DNA of 32,530 nucleotides from an uncultured Opitutaceae bacterium (GTDB lineage Bacteria; Verrucomicrobiota; Verrucomicrobiia; Opitutales; Opitutaceae). Where the stretch lies: NCBI GenBank assembly GCA_903952145.1, contig CAJBES010000228.1:1-32530 (forward strand), given 5' to 3'. Positions 20,956 to 28,573 of the stretch are shown one piece after another (position 1 is the stretch's first letter; every line of letters starts with the position of its first letter). Below the pieces are notes generated by a model, which was not told where the DNA came from, searched no databases, and saw only the letters and a program-made list of their open reading frames with translations. Made by a program: the position numbers and the translations under genes.

Positions 20956-22956
20956 ATGGTCAGCCCAAAGCAGGATATCCGGATCGGTTTCTATGTCTGC
21001 CACTGCGGGCACAACATCGCCAGCATGGTGGATTGTCCGGCAGTCGCGGAATACGTCGGGCAACTCCCCGGCGTAGTCCTTTCGCGGGACTACAAATACA
21101 TGTGCTCGGACCCGGGCCAGGAGTTGATCCAAAAGGACATTGCAGAATTCGACCTGAACCGCGTGGTCGTTGCCTCCTGCTCGCCACTGTTGCACGAACA
21201 CACTTTCCGCAACGCGGTCGCGGCGGGCGGACTCAACCCGTTCCTGTTCCATATGGTCAATATCCGCGAGCACGACTCGTGGGTGCACACGGATCGGCAG
21301 GAAGCCACGGCCAAGGCCAAGGGGCTGGCTCGCGCCGCCATCGTGCGCGTGGCGCACGCCAAGTCACTGCCGGTGAAAAAAGTGCCCATTCATCCCGATG
21401 TGCTGGTGGTCGGCGGTGGCATTGCGGGTATCCACGCAGCGCTGACTCTCGCCAACGCCGGCAAGAAGGTCTTTCTCGTCGAGCGTGAACCTTCCATTGG
21501 CGGGCACATGGCACGGTTTGACAAAACCTTCCCCACGCTCGACTGCGCGGCCTGCATCCTCACGCCGAAAATGTCCGAGGTCGGCGCGCATCCGAACATC
21601 ACCCTCTGGAGCTACTCCGATGTCGTGAAGATGGACGGCTACGTTGGTAACTACACCGTCACGGTCCGGCGCCAGCCCCGTTACATCAACGAGGAGCTTT
21701 GCACCGGTTGCCAGGAATGCATCGGCAACTGTATCTACAAGGAGCCGAAATTCCCCGACGAGTTCAATGAGGGCCTTGGCAAGCGCAAGCCTGTCTACAT
21801 CTCCTTCCCCCAGGCCACGCCGCAGGTGGTGCTGATCGATCCGGAAGTCTGCCTGAATTTCAGGCACGGCGTCCTGACCGACAAATGCAAGAAAACCTGC
21901 GTCGAGGCGTGTGGCGATCGCAAGGCCATCGACTTCACGCAGAAGGTCGAAACCAGGGAGATCAAGGTCGGCACCATCATCGTCGCCACCGGTTTCAAGC
22001 CTTTCGACGTCAAACGCATTCCGCAATACGGTTATGGCTCCTACCCCAATGTTTATACCGCGCTTGAGGTCGAACGTCTGGTCAACGCGTCCGGCCCCAC
22101 GTCTGGCGACGTGATCCTGCGCGACGGTCGGCACCCACAGGCCATCGCCATCATCCATTGCGTCGGCTCGCGTGACAAGAAGACCAACCGCTGGTGCTCG
22201 CGCGTCTGCTGCATGTATTCAATGAAGCTGGCGCATCTGCTCAAAGAGCACACCGGCGCCGAGATCTACAATTTCTACATCGACATCCGTGCGCCGGGCA
22301 AAGGCTACGAGGAATTCTACGACAAACTCAACGAGGAGGGCGTTCACTTCATCCGCGGCCGGGTGGGCGAAGTGACCGATTGGGCCATGACTCCCGAAGA
22401 AGAGGGCAAGCTCGTCATTCGTGTCGAGGACACCCTCGCCGGCTTCGTGCGCCGCATCCCGGTCGACATGGTCGTGTTGGCCACCGGATTGGAGCCGCAG
22501 GCGGACTCCCAGGACGTGCGTCGCCTGTTCAACATGAGCTGCGGCACCGAGGGCTTCTTCTTGGAGCGGCACCCGAAGCTCGCTCCCGTCAACACGTTTA
22601 CAGACGGTATTTTCATCGCGGGCTGCTGTCAGGGGCCGCGCGACATTCCCGACACGGTGGCACAGGCCGGAGCGGCGGCAGCCGAAGCGATGGTGCTCAT
22701 CGACAAAGGATACATCGAGCAGGAGCCGAATACCGCTTACATTCAGCCCGACTGCAGCGGATGCAAATCCTGCATTCCCCTGTGCCCCTATACCGCCATC
22801 GCGTTCGACGCCACCACCCAGAAAGCCGTCATCAATGAGGCGCTGTGCAAGGGCTGCGGCACCTGTGTCGCAGCGTGTCCGTCGGGCTCGATCGGCCAAA
22901 ACCTATTCGAGGACGACGAAATATTCAGCGAAATCGATGGATTGCTGACTAACTGA
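20956..22956 (+). CDS. hdrA: Heterodisulfide reductase subunit A-like flavoprotein
   Basis: HdrA holds the FAD that splits electron pairs in Mvh-Hdr complexes. The 666-residue product shows, in order: an N-terminal domain with Cys at 15, 17, 27, 50 and 75; the FAD-binding VVGGGIAGIHAA near 151-162; DCAAC (C197, C200); an inserted ferredoxin with C249, C252, C255, C259 and then C299, C311, C315, C319; a thioredoxin-reductase-like region; a second FAD motif segment DGIFIAGCCQGPRDI; and a C-terminal ferredoxin with two [4Fe-4S] motifs (C600, 603, 606, 610 and C631, 634, 637, 641). This is the domain order of the methanogen HdrA, of similar length. Nothing needed for the flavin or clusters is obviously missing. 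mvhD starts 37 bases downstream. Confidence 0.93.
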   Translation: MVSPKQDIRIGFYVCHCGHNIASMVDCPAVAEYVGQLPGVVLSRDYKYMCSDPGQELIQKDIAEFDLNRVVVASCSPLLHEHTFRNAVAAGGLNPFLFHMVNIREHDSWVHTDRQEATAKAKGLARAAIVRVAHAKSLPVKKVPIHPDVLVVGGGIAGIHAALTLANAGKKVFLVEREPSIGGHMARFDKTFPTLDCAACILTPKMSEVGAHPNITLWSYSDVVKMDGYVGNYTVTVRRQPRYINEELCTGCQECIGNCIYKEPKFPDEFNEGLGKRKPVYISFPQATPQVVLIDPEVCLNFRHGVLTDKCKKTCVEACGDRKAIDFTQKVETREIKVGTIIVATGFKPFDVKRIPQYGYGSYPNVYTALEVERLVNASGPTSGDVILRDGRHPQAIAIIHCVGSRDKKTNRWCSRVCCMYSMKLAHLLKEHTGAEIYNFYIDIRAPGKGYEEFYDKLNEEGVHFIRGRVGEVTDWAMTPEEEGKLVIRVEDTLAGFVRRIPVDMVVLATGLEPQADSQDVRRLFNMSCGTEGFFLERHPKLAPVNTFTDGIFIAGCCQGPRDIPDTVAQAGAAAAEAMVLIDKGYIEQEPNTAYIQPDCSGCKSCIPLCPYTAIAFDATTQKAVINEALCKGCGTCVAACPSGSIGQNLFEDDEIFSEIDGLLTN

Positions 22957-22993
22957 CCTGAAATTGGAGCACCTGATTCATCCTAAACCATCC

Positions 22994-23542
22994 ATGAGTG
23001 AACTCACCTCCCTGCCCAAGGCTGATTGGACCCCGCGCATCGTGGCCTTCTTCTGCAATTGGTGCACCTACACTGCGGCCGATCTGGCCGGAGTATCGCG
23101 CCTGAAATACGCGCCGAACGTCCGTGTGATCCGCCTGATGTGCTCGGGCCGCGTGGATCCGCAGTTCGTCCTCGACGCGCTCCGTCGCGGGGCCGACGGC
23201 GTCTTGATCGGCGGCTGCCATCCCGGCGACTGCCACTACGTCGAGGGCAACTACAAGATGTTGCGCCGGTTTCAGCTCTTGCACCGCATGCTGCGCGACA
23301 TGGGGGTCGCGGAGCAGCGCGTGCGCCTCGAATGGATTTCCGCCGCCGAGGGTGAGCGCGTAAAATTCGTCATCAACGAGATGACCGCGCAGATCAAGGC
23401 GCTCGGGCCGCTCAATCTCCCGCAAAAGTTTGAAAACTGGGACCGGGAGGTGATCGAACTTGCGCGGCACGTCCGGCAACAGGAGGAAATATCCGGTGTC
23501 ACCATGCCGACTCCCGCCGAAAAGGAGGCCGTCCATGTCTAA
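22994..23542 (+). CDS. mvhD: MvhD/FlpD-type iron-sulfur protein linking hydrogenase to Hdr
   Basis: MvhD carries a [2Fe-2S] cluster and passes electrons from the hydrogenase to HdrA. The 182-residue product has the family Cys set: C21 and C24 (FFCNWCTYTAADLAG), C50 (RLMCSGRVDP), and C75 and C80 (GGCHPGDCHY). At 182 residues it is longer than the methanogen MvhD (about 140), with a charged C-terminal helix region from about 120. The ATG at 22994 is preferred to a TTG at 22964 because the family start comes shortly after it. Its stop overlaps the start of mvhG by eight bases, so the ribosome-binding site of mvhG lies inside this gene. Confidence 0.9.
   Translation: MSELTSLPKADWTPRIVAFFCNWCTYTAADLAGVSRLKYAPNVRVIRLMCSGRVDPQFVLDALRRGADGVLIGGCHPGDCHYVEGNYKMLRRFQLLHRMLRDMGVAEQRVRLEWISAAEGERVKFVINEMTAQIKALGPLNLPQKFENWDREVIELARHVRQQEEISGVTMPTPAEKEAVHV
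23522..23528 (+). promoter_or_regulatory. Ribosome-binding site of mvhG
   Basis: AAGGAGG, a perfect Shine-Dalgarno core, lies six bases before the ATG at 23535, inside the end of mvhD. It fixes the mvhG start and is the strongest such site in the operon; hdrA and mvhD show none. Confidence 0.85.
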
Positions 23543-24509
23543 GCCCAAAGTTGCGTTCTACTGGTGCGCCTCGTGTGGCGGTTGCGAGGAAACAGTCGTG
23601 GATCTCGCCGAAGACATCCTCGGCGTGGTCGAAAAAGTGGACATCGTGCTCTGGCCGGTGGCGATGGATTTCAAATACAAGGACGTGGAGGCCATGGCGG
23701 ACGGCTCGATCACTGCCACCTTGCTCAACGGAGCCATCCGTTCATCGGAGCAGGAGGAAATGGCCGTGCTGCTTCGGCGGAAAAGCCAATATCTGATCGC
23801 CTACGGCTCTTGTGCGCATCTGGGAGGAATCCCAGCCCTCGCCAACCAGTTTGAGCGCGAGGAAATCCTGCGCTTCAACTACGAGGATGCCCCGTCGGTG
23901 ATCAACGAGGCCAAGACCCGCCCGCAACTCGTCACCGAGATCGACGGCCATCGCCCCCACCTGCCCGAATTGCGGCATGTCGTGCGCTCGCTTGATCAGG
24001 TGGTGGACGTGGATTTCTATATTCCTGGCTGTCCGCCGACGCCTAATCTGACCAAAGCTGCCTTTAATGCCCTGTTGAGCGGCCAGCTTCCACCCAAGGG
24101 CTCGGTGCTGGCGCCGGACACCGCCCTTTGCGACGAGTGCCCGCGCAAGGCGACCAAGCCTGTCGACGTCGCGTTCTCCGAATTTAAACGCCCGCACCAA
24201 AAACTGCTCGAGCCCGAGCAGTGCTTCCTCGCGCAGGGCGTGGTCTGCATGGGCCCGGCGACGCGCAGCGGTTGCGCGGCCCAGTGCACCTGCGGCAACA
24301 TGCCCTGCACCGGCTGCTTCGGCCCGACTTCCCGGGTGCGCGACCAGGGCGCTAAAATCCTCTCCTCTCTCTGCGCCAACATCGGCGCCAAAACCGAGGC
24401 GGAAATCAACACGGTGCTGCAGGGGATTCCCGATCCCGTGGGCACCTTCTACCGGTATGGCATGGCCAAAAGCCTTCTCCGGCGCCGTGTCGATCTCACC
24501 ACCACCTAG
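23535..24509 (+). CDS. mvhG: [NiFe] hydrogenase small subunit, MvhG type (group 3c-like)
   Basis: The 324-residue product carries electrons away from the NiFe site through iron-sulfur clusters. The proximal cluster ligands are C11 and C14 (WCASCGGCEE), C93 (GSCAHLGG) and C166 (PGCPPTP). Further Cys at 199, 202, 230, 238, 247, 251, 258 and 261 match the medial and distal clusters. There is no twin-arginine signal peptide, so the enzyme is cytoplasmic, as expected for group 3. The sequence around DECPRKATKP and GCAAQCTCGNMPCTGCFG is that of F420-non-reducing (Mvh) hydrogenases. The closest alternative is a group 3 hydrogenase linked to another acceptor, but the neighbouring mvhD and hdrCBA make the Mvh role likely. 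Confidence 0.93.
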   Translation: MSKPKVAFYWCASCGGCEETVVDLAEDILGVVEKVDIVLWPVAMDFKYKDVEAMADGSITATLLNGAIRSSEQEEMAVLLRRKSQYLIAYGSCAHLGGIPALANQFEREEILRFNYEDAPSVINEAKTRPQLVTEIDGHRPHLPELRHVVRSLDQVVDVDFYIPGCPPTPNLTKAAFNALLSGQLPPKGSVLAPDTALCDECPRKATKPVDVAFSEFKRPHQKLLEPEQCFLAQGVVCMGPATRSGCAAQCTCGNMPCTGCFGPTSRVRDQGAKILSSLCANIGAKTEAEINTVLQGIPDPVGTFYRYGMAKSLLRRRVDLTTT

Positions 24510-24536
24510 AACCTTCCTCACGGCAGGAGCGGCCGC

Positions 24537-26081
24537 ATGCCGCGATCTCTCATGGACAACGTCGCCCAACAGCTTTTTAACGCCGGCAACCTCCGCGCCA
24601 ACGCCGCCTACGCGGCCTCGAAGCGCAATATCACGATCGATCCCATCACCCGGCTCGAAGGCCACGGCAAGATTGACATTTACCTCGACGACAAGGGCGA
24701 CGTTGAACGCGCCTATCTTCAGGTGCCGGAACTGCGCGGCTTTGAGGTGTTCTGCCGCGGCCGCCCGGCCGAGGACATGCCGCAAATCACGAGCCGTATC
24801 TGCGGCGTCTGCCCGACGGCCCATCATATGGCGTCGACTAAAGCGCTCGACGCGCTCTATCAGATCGAACCCACCTCCCCTGGCCGGAAGATTCGCGAGC
24901 TGGTCTATCATACCTTCATGCTGGAAGACCACGCGCTGCACGTGTTCATCTTGGGCGGGCCAGACTTCATTGTCGGCCCCGAGGCCCCGCCCGCGGAACG
25001 CAACATTCTCGGCGTGATTGGCAAGGTTGGGATCGAGGCGGGTAAAAAGGTCATCGCGACGCGTCGGCGCTTGCGCGAGCTGATTGCCTATTTCGGCGGC
25101 AAGGTCGTACATCCCGTGCTCGGGCTGCCCGGTGGTGTGAGTAAGCCGCTCAGCGCGGCCGACTTGCCAAAATTCCGAGAACTCGCTAAGGACGGCGTTG
25201 AATTCGCGCAGTGGACGCTGGACGTCTTTCGCACGATCGTGCTCAAGAATCCAGACTACGTGAAGATGATCACCTCCGATGCCTATACGCATCGCACATG
25301 CTACATGGGCATGGTGGACGAGCAGAACCAGGTGAATTTCTACGACGGTCGGCTGCGCGTTGTGGATTGCGACGGCCGCGAAGTCTGCGAGTTCACCGCG
25401 GCAGAATACCGCGACTACATCGCCGAGCACGTCGAGCCGTGGAGTTACATGAAGTTTACCTACCTCAAGCAGCGTGGCTGGAACGGTTTTGTCGAGGGAC
25501 CGGAAACGAGCATCTACTCCGTCGCGCCGCTGGCACGCCTCAACGCTGCCGACGGCATGGCCACGCCGCTGGCCCAGGCAGCCTACGAGGAGTTTTTCAA
25601 GGTGCTCGGAGGCAAACCCGTGCATCACACGCTGGCCAACCACTGGGCACGCGTGATCGAAATGATCTACGCGGCCGAGCGGATCGAGCAGTTGGTCAAC
25701 GATCCGGAAATCACCAGCCCGGAGGTCCGCCGCATCCCGACGGCGGTGCCGAAAGTCGGCATCGGCGTGGTCGAAGCACCACGCGGCACGTTGTTTCACC
25801 ATTACGAAACGGACGAACGCGGTGTGATCAAGATGGCCAACATGATCGTCGCCACCGGCAACAACGCCGGGCGCATTGCCATGAGCGTCGAGCGCGCTGC
25901 CAAGGGTATGATCAAAGGCGGCCACGTCACCGAAGGCCTGCTCAACAAGGTGGAGATGGCTTTTCGCGCTTACGACCCCTGTCTTGGTTGTGCGACGCAC
26001 ACGCTGCCCGGCCACCTGCCGCTGAACGTCGGCATCTACGACCGCGACCACCGTCTCATCCGGCAACTCGTTCAAGAGTAA
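24537..26081 (+). CDS. mvhA: [NiFe] hydrogenase large subunit, MvhA type (group 3c-like)
   Basis: This subunit holds the NiFe(CN)2CO active site that splits or makes H2. The 514-residue product has the L1 motif RICGVCPTAHH (C89, C92) and the L2 motif DPCLGCATH (C482, C485, H488), giving all four nickel-binding Cys. Beyond H488 there are 26 more residues (starting TLPGHLP), the C-terminal extension that a maturation protease cuts off after the His. That protease is encoded 227 bases downstream. AGGAG lies seven bases before the ATG at 24537. The motif variants fit group 3 hydrogenases. Maturation genes hypA-F are not in this window and must lie elsewhere. Confidence 0.95.
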   Translation: MPRSLMDNVAQQLFNAGNLRANAAYAASKRNITIDPITRLEGHGKIDIYLDDKGDVERAYLQVPELRGFEVFCRGRPAEDMPQITSRICGVCPTAHHMASTKALDALYQIEPTSPGRKIRELVYHTFMLEDHALHVFILGGPDFIVGPEAPPAERNILGVIGKVGIEAGKKVIATRRRLRELIAYFGGKVVHPVLGLPGGVSKPLSAADLPKFRELAKDGVEFAQWTLDVFRTIVLKNPDYVKMITSDAYTHRTCYMGMVDEQNQVNFYDGRLRVVDCDGREVCEFTAAEYRDYIAEHVEPWSYMKFTYLKQRGWNGFVEGPETSIYSVAPLARLNAADGMATPLAQAAYEEFFKVLGGKPVHHTLANHWARVIEMIYAAERIEQLVNDPEITSPEVRRIPTAVPKVGIGVVEAPRGTLFHHYETDERGVIKMANMIVATGNNAGRIAMSVERAAKGMIKGGHVTEGLLNKVEMAFRAYDPCLGCATHTLPGHLPLNVGIYDRDHRLIRQLVQE

Positions 26082-26110
26082 TACCAATCGTCCCAAGCTA
26101 TCTGACAATA

Positions 26111-26176
26111 ACCACGGATGACGGGAAAGCACGGATTCAAAACCCTCCAGCTGTGCTCATCCGTGTGCTCCGTGGT
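26111..26176. repeat. Imperfect inverted repeat in the mvhA-protease gap
   Basis: ACCACGGA (26111-26118) is the reverse complement of TCCGTGGT (26169-26176), and the inner CACGGAT (26130-26136) matches ATCCGTG (26159-26165). The motif family 'ACCACGGATGACACGG...' resembles dispersed intergenic repeats that I know from planctomycete and verrucomicrobial genomes. It would fold into a long interrupted hairpin in the operon mRNA, between the hydrogenase and its protease. Confidence 0.65.
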
Positions 26177-26278
26177 AAAAACTCCGCTTTGGGTTTGGTT
26201 CATAGTCCAAAAGCCAACGGACGCTGGTGTAAGCCGCAGGGGCCTGCGCCAAGCGGCACTGGAGGAACAAAATCGGTC

Positions 26279-26296
26279 GTTGCCCTGCAGGGCAAC
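26279..26296 (+). promoter_or_regulatory. Hairpin just before the protease start codon
   Basis: GTTGCCC and GGGCAAC form a perfect seven-base-pair stem around a TGCA tetraloop. It ends 12 bases before the ATG at 26309, over the place of a ribosome-binding site, and no T-run follows. No Shine-Dalgarno sequence is seen outside it. A role in limiting protease translation is inference. Confidence 0.45.
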
Positions 26297-26308
26297 CGAG
26301 ATCACGCC

Positions 26309-26803
26309 ATGAACCGGCTATCTCCTCCAACCACTGTCCTCGTGCTTGGTTTGGGCAACGACATCCTGACGGACGATGCCGTCGGACTGCTTGTTGCACG
26401 CGAAGTGCGCGCCCGGCTCGGCTCCAAGTCAGGCATCGAGGTCAGGGAGACGACGGAGATGGGCCTGACACTCCTCGACGAGATTGTGGATTACGATTGT
26501 CTGGTGCTCGTTGACGCGGTGCAGACGGGCCAGGCCCCTCCCGGCCATGTGCACGAGATCGGTCCCGACGAACTGCCGCAAGTGACGGCGACATCGCCGC
26601 ACTTCCTTGGCGTCGGCGAAACTCTGGCGTTGGGAACCTCTCTCGGGCTGGTGATGCCCCGACTGGTGCGAATTTTTGCGATCGAGGTTGAGGATCCTTT
26701 CACGCTGGGGACAAGCCCCACGCCGGCCGTGGCGCAGGCGGTGCCGGTGACGGTGGAGCGTGTGGTGGCGCAGGCGCTGGAGTGGGCGAAGGCGGAGGAC
26801 TGA
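26309..26803 (+). CDS. Hydrogenase maturation protease (HyaD/HycI family)
   Basis: This endopeptidase removes the C-terminal extension of the large subunit after nickel insertion. The 164-residue product starts VLVLGLGNDILTDDAVG (residues 10-26), the family signature. D23, D69 (VLVDAVQTG) and H98 (TSPHFLGVGE) correspond to the three nickel-sensing residues of HycI/HybD. The ATG at 26309 is used; the reading frame is open far upstream through mvhA, but that part is only a shadow. It closes the operon and its likely substrate, MvhA, still carries the peptide to be removed. The HyaD, HybD, HycI and FrcD names are not separable by sequence alone, so no symbol is assigned. Confidence 0.92.
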   Translation: MNRLSPPTTVLVLGLGNDILTDDAVGLLVAREVRARLGSKSGIEVRETTEMGLTLLDEIVDYDCLVLVDAVQTGQAPPGHVHEIGPDELPQVTATSPHFLGVGETLALGTSLGLVMPRLVRIFAIEVEDPFTLGTSPTPAVAQAVPVTVERVVAQALEWAKAED

Positions 26804-26939
26804 CAGCATTGTGTCCTTGGCCGCCAAGGCGCGGGACGATCAAACGCACTCCTGATCGCCATCCATCCCCTGCCCTCTGGTGCTGGGAAACGGGCATGGG
26901 GCGAAATCCGTGCGCCGCGGGTGCAGGCGCCCCCGCCCC

Positions 26940-27626
26940 TCAGGCGGCGGCAAGGCTGTGGAAACCATGCTCGACCGCCCAAATGGCGAATAGCCGGACT
27001 TCCTCCAGACAACGCCGCACGGCGCCCGTGCTCACCGGACTTGGCAGCCGCCGCACCGCACCCGACGAGTGGACTTCCCGAACCGGGCTGGCGGTGCACA
27101 CTGCGATACGCTGCTCGGTGACTTTTGTCAGCCGCTTGAGCAGACCATCGGCAGTGAACTCATAGCGTCCGTTGACCGGCTTGTAGCCGAGTAAGTCGCG
27201 CAGGACCACAGTGCCGCGGGTCAGGCTCATGTTGACTTCCGGCGGTTGGAGCAGGGCCGTCGGATTATCGACGATCGGAATGTGTAAAATGGCGGCCCCG
27301 GACGTGGCCGGGTGCGGTTCCACCGTAATCCGCCCCACCTTGATATCAAGTTTGGCAAGTTCAACCGTCACCGCATGCTCCAAGGAGGCGGCGCAGCCGG
27401 CAAAGAGTGGTGGCACGTGAAAATAGATCGTGCCGGTCGGTTGCAGAGGATCGCAGGTATTGTCGAAAGTGAAGAAATCCATGTATTCTTTGCGCCAATT
27501 CGCTCCGTTTGCCGCAAAACGGGGGACCAACAGCTTGTCGGTGAGATAATCGCAGAGGTCCACGATCGACCGTGTGCGAAGTGGGTTGATTTGCTCCATC
27601 AGCACAAAACTGAGTTTTCTATTCAT
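26940..27626 (-). CDS. Protein of unknown function (228 aa) next to the hydrogenase operon
   Basis: I do not recognise this family. The protein starts MNRKLSFVLMEQINPLRTRS; the ATG at 27626 is supported by an AGGAG about seven bases before it, and 9 more in-frame residues upstream have no such site. There is no signal peptide or membrane segment, and it has five scattered Cys without a CxxC pattern. A segment at about 118-165 (AAILHIPIVDNPTALL, then RGTVVLRDLLGY) looks like a compact beta-rich domain, and the last 50 residues are Arg/Ser-rich, then helical. It converges with the protease gene, and a CBS protein lies 143 bases upstream on the same strand, so the two may be cotranscribed. Function is unknown. 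Confidence 0.72.
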   Translation of the reverse strand: MNRKLSFVLMEQINPLRTRSIVDLCDYLTDKLLVPRFAANGANWRKEYMDFFTFDNTCDPLQPTGTIYFHVPPLFAGCAASLEHAVTVELAKLDIKVGRITVEPHPATSGAAILHIPIVDNPTALLQPPEVNMSLTRGTVVLRDLLGYKPVNGRYEFTADGLLKRLTKVTEQRIAVCTASPVREVHSSGAVRRLPSPVSTGAVRRCLEEVRLFAIWAVEHGFHSLAAA

Positions 27627-27769
27627 GATCTTTCTCCTGTAGTCTGGTGACATTCAGAAGCGTATGCCAGACTGCATCCGGCACCAAGCCGGTTGGATAG
27701 GAAACTAATGCGACTCATCAGCGCGCATTCCGCAGTGGCGCCCACCACGATGATGATGAAACTCAGCCG

Positions 27770-28177
27770 CTACTCCATCCTGACGTTGTTGCTCTGCGCG
27801 ATCCACCGGAGGATGTCGCGAAAAGACACCACGCCGACCAAGCGGCCATTATCCATCACCGGCAGATGACGGAATTCCTTGCAATTATGAAGATCGAGCA
27901 CCTCTTCCACAGTGGCCGTCGAATCAATGGAAACCGGATCATGTGTCATGACATGCGAAATCGGCGTCGTCTCCGGGTCGCGGTGGGCCCCAACAACGCG
28001 CACCAGCACGTCGCGCTCGGTGAAAATTCCGATCAAGGAGTTGCCATCGACAACCAGCACCGAACCGATTTTGGCTTCGACCATCTTTTGCACTGCATCG
28101 AACACCGTTGCGGTGAGCGGAACGGTGTGGATCTGGGATTCTTTGCTGTCAAGCAGGACAGAGACGGGATTGTTCAT
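27770..28177 (-). CDS. CBS-domain-pair protein
   Basis: The 135-residue product is essentially one Bateman module. CBS1 covers residues about 10-62 (TVFDAVQKMVEAKIGSVLVVDG, SLIGIFTERDVLVRVV), and CBS2 about 75-130 (VMTHDPVSIDSTATVEEVLDL, FRHLPVMDNGRLVGVVSFRDIL). Such modules bind adenosine nucleotides and regulate partner proteins; the stand-alone form often works as a small energy-state sensor. No partner domain is attached. The gene lies between the unknown 228-residue gene and the tRNA-Pro gene, on the same strand. Short direct repeats lie upstream of it. Confidence 0.9.
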   Translation of the reverse strand: MNNPVSVLLDSKESQIHTVPLTATVFDAVQKMVEAKIGSVLVVDGNSLIGIFTERDVLVRVVGAHRDPETTPISHVMTHDPVSIDSTATVEEVLDLHNCKEFRHLPVMDNGRLVGVVSFRDILRWIAQSNNVRME

Positions 28178-28209
28178 GGCTGACTGGTTGTTTACGTGCC
28201 CATGGTGTT

Positions 28210-28239
28210 AATTTATGCTGGTGCACCTGCCAATCCCAA
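28210..28239 (-). promoter_or_regulatory. Possible promoter of the CBS gene
   Basis: On the minus strand, TTGGGA (28239-28234) and TAAATT (28215-28210) are 18 bases apart, about 33 bases before the start codon. The match to sigma-70 consensus is moderate at best, with a long spacer. Confidence 0.3.
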
Positions 28240-28253
28240 TAAAATGATCGTCA

Positions 28254-28309
28254 GACGTTATCCATGCCGGACGTTATCGACTGACGGACACTACCGACTG
28301 ACACTACCG
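28254..28309. repeat. Cluster of short direct repeats upstream of the CBS gene
   Basis: Three different 8-9-base words occur twice each here: GACGTTATC (28254 and 28270), CGACTGAC (28278 and 28295) and ACACTACCG (28288 and 28301). They lie about 75-135 bases upstream of the CBS start, beyond its possible promoter. They could be regulator-binding sites or the product of slipped duplication. Confidence 0.55.
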
Positions 28310-28330
28310 GATTCACTTCACACTAAATAG

Positions 28331-28356
28331 GAAAACCACTTATTTTTATAAGTGGC
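28331..28356 (-). terminator. Terminator of the tRNA-Pro gene
   Basis: On the minus strand CCACTTAT (28355-28348 read as complement: 28336-28343 and 28348-28355 pair) forms an eight-base-pair stem with a four-base loop, followed by four T residues (28335-28332). It lies 11 bases downstream of the encoded CCA end of the tRNA. Confidence 0.8.
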
Positions 28357-28366
28357 TTTCCTCAAA

Positions 28367-28443
<77 letters not shown>

Positions 28444-28502
28444 ATCAAATTTGCAGAGTAATTAGTCCCCGCCAGAATCAGCAGCAAAAGACAGTCCATA
28501 CC

Positions 28503-28527
28503 CCCCAGCAAACAAATTCTTGCGGGG
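28503..28527 (-). other. Imperfect hairpin after the coiled-coil/Exb operon
   Basis: CCCC plus GCAA (28503-28511, one bulged A) pair with TTGCGGGG (28520-28527) around an eight-base loop. It lies 47 bases after the last gene of the operon. No T-run follows on the minus strand, so a terminator role is uncertain; a processing or stability role is possible. It also lies between that operon and the tRNA gene. Confidence 0.35.
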
Positions 28528-28573
28528 CGCGTGCGATTTTCAAGCCAGGTAAGTGCGGTCAGTAGTTAAGGGA

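Noticed and set aside
23742-26132. A 796-codon open frame on the minus strand opposite mvhG and mvhA
   Set aside because: It is a shadow created by GC-rich codon use. The plus-strand hydrogenase subunits carry full metal-binding motifs, and the antisense translation has no recognisable domain.
25211-26308. Upstream extension of the protease frame through mvhA, giving a 530-codon frame
   Set aside because: The extension lies out of frame within mvhA and reads as low-complexity Arg/Gly/Ala. The family signature starts directly after the ATG at 26309.
28254-28309. CRISPR-like repeat array
   Set aside because: The repeats are only 8-9 bases, of three different words, with no regular spacer length and no cas genes.
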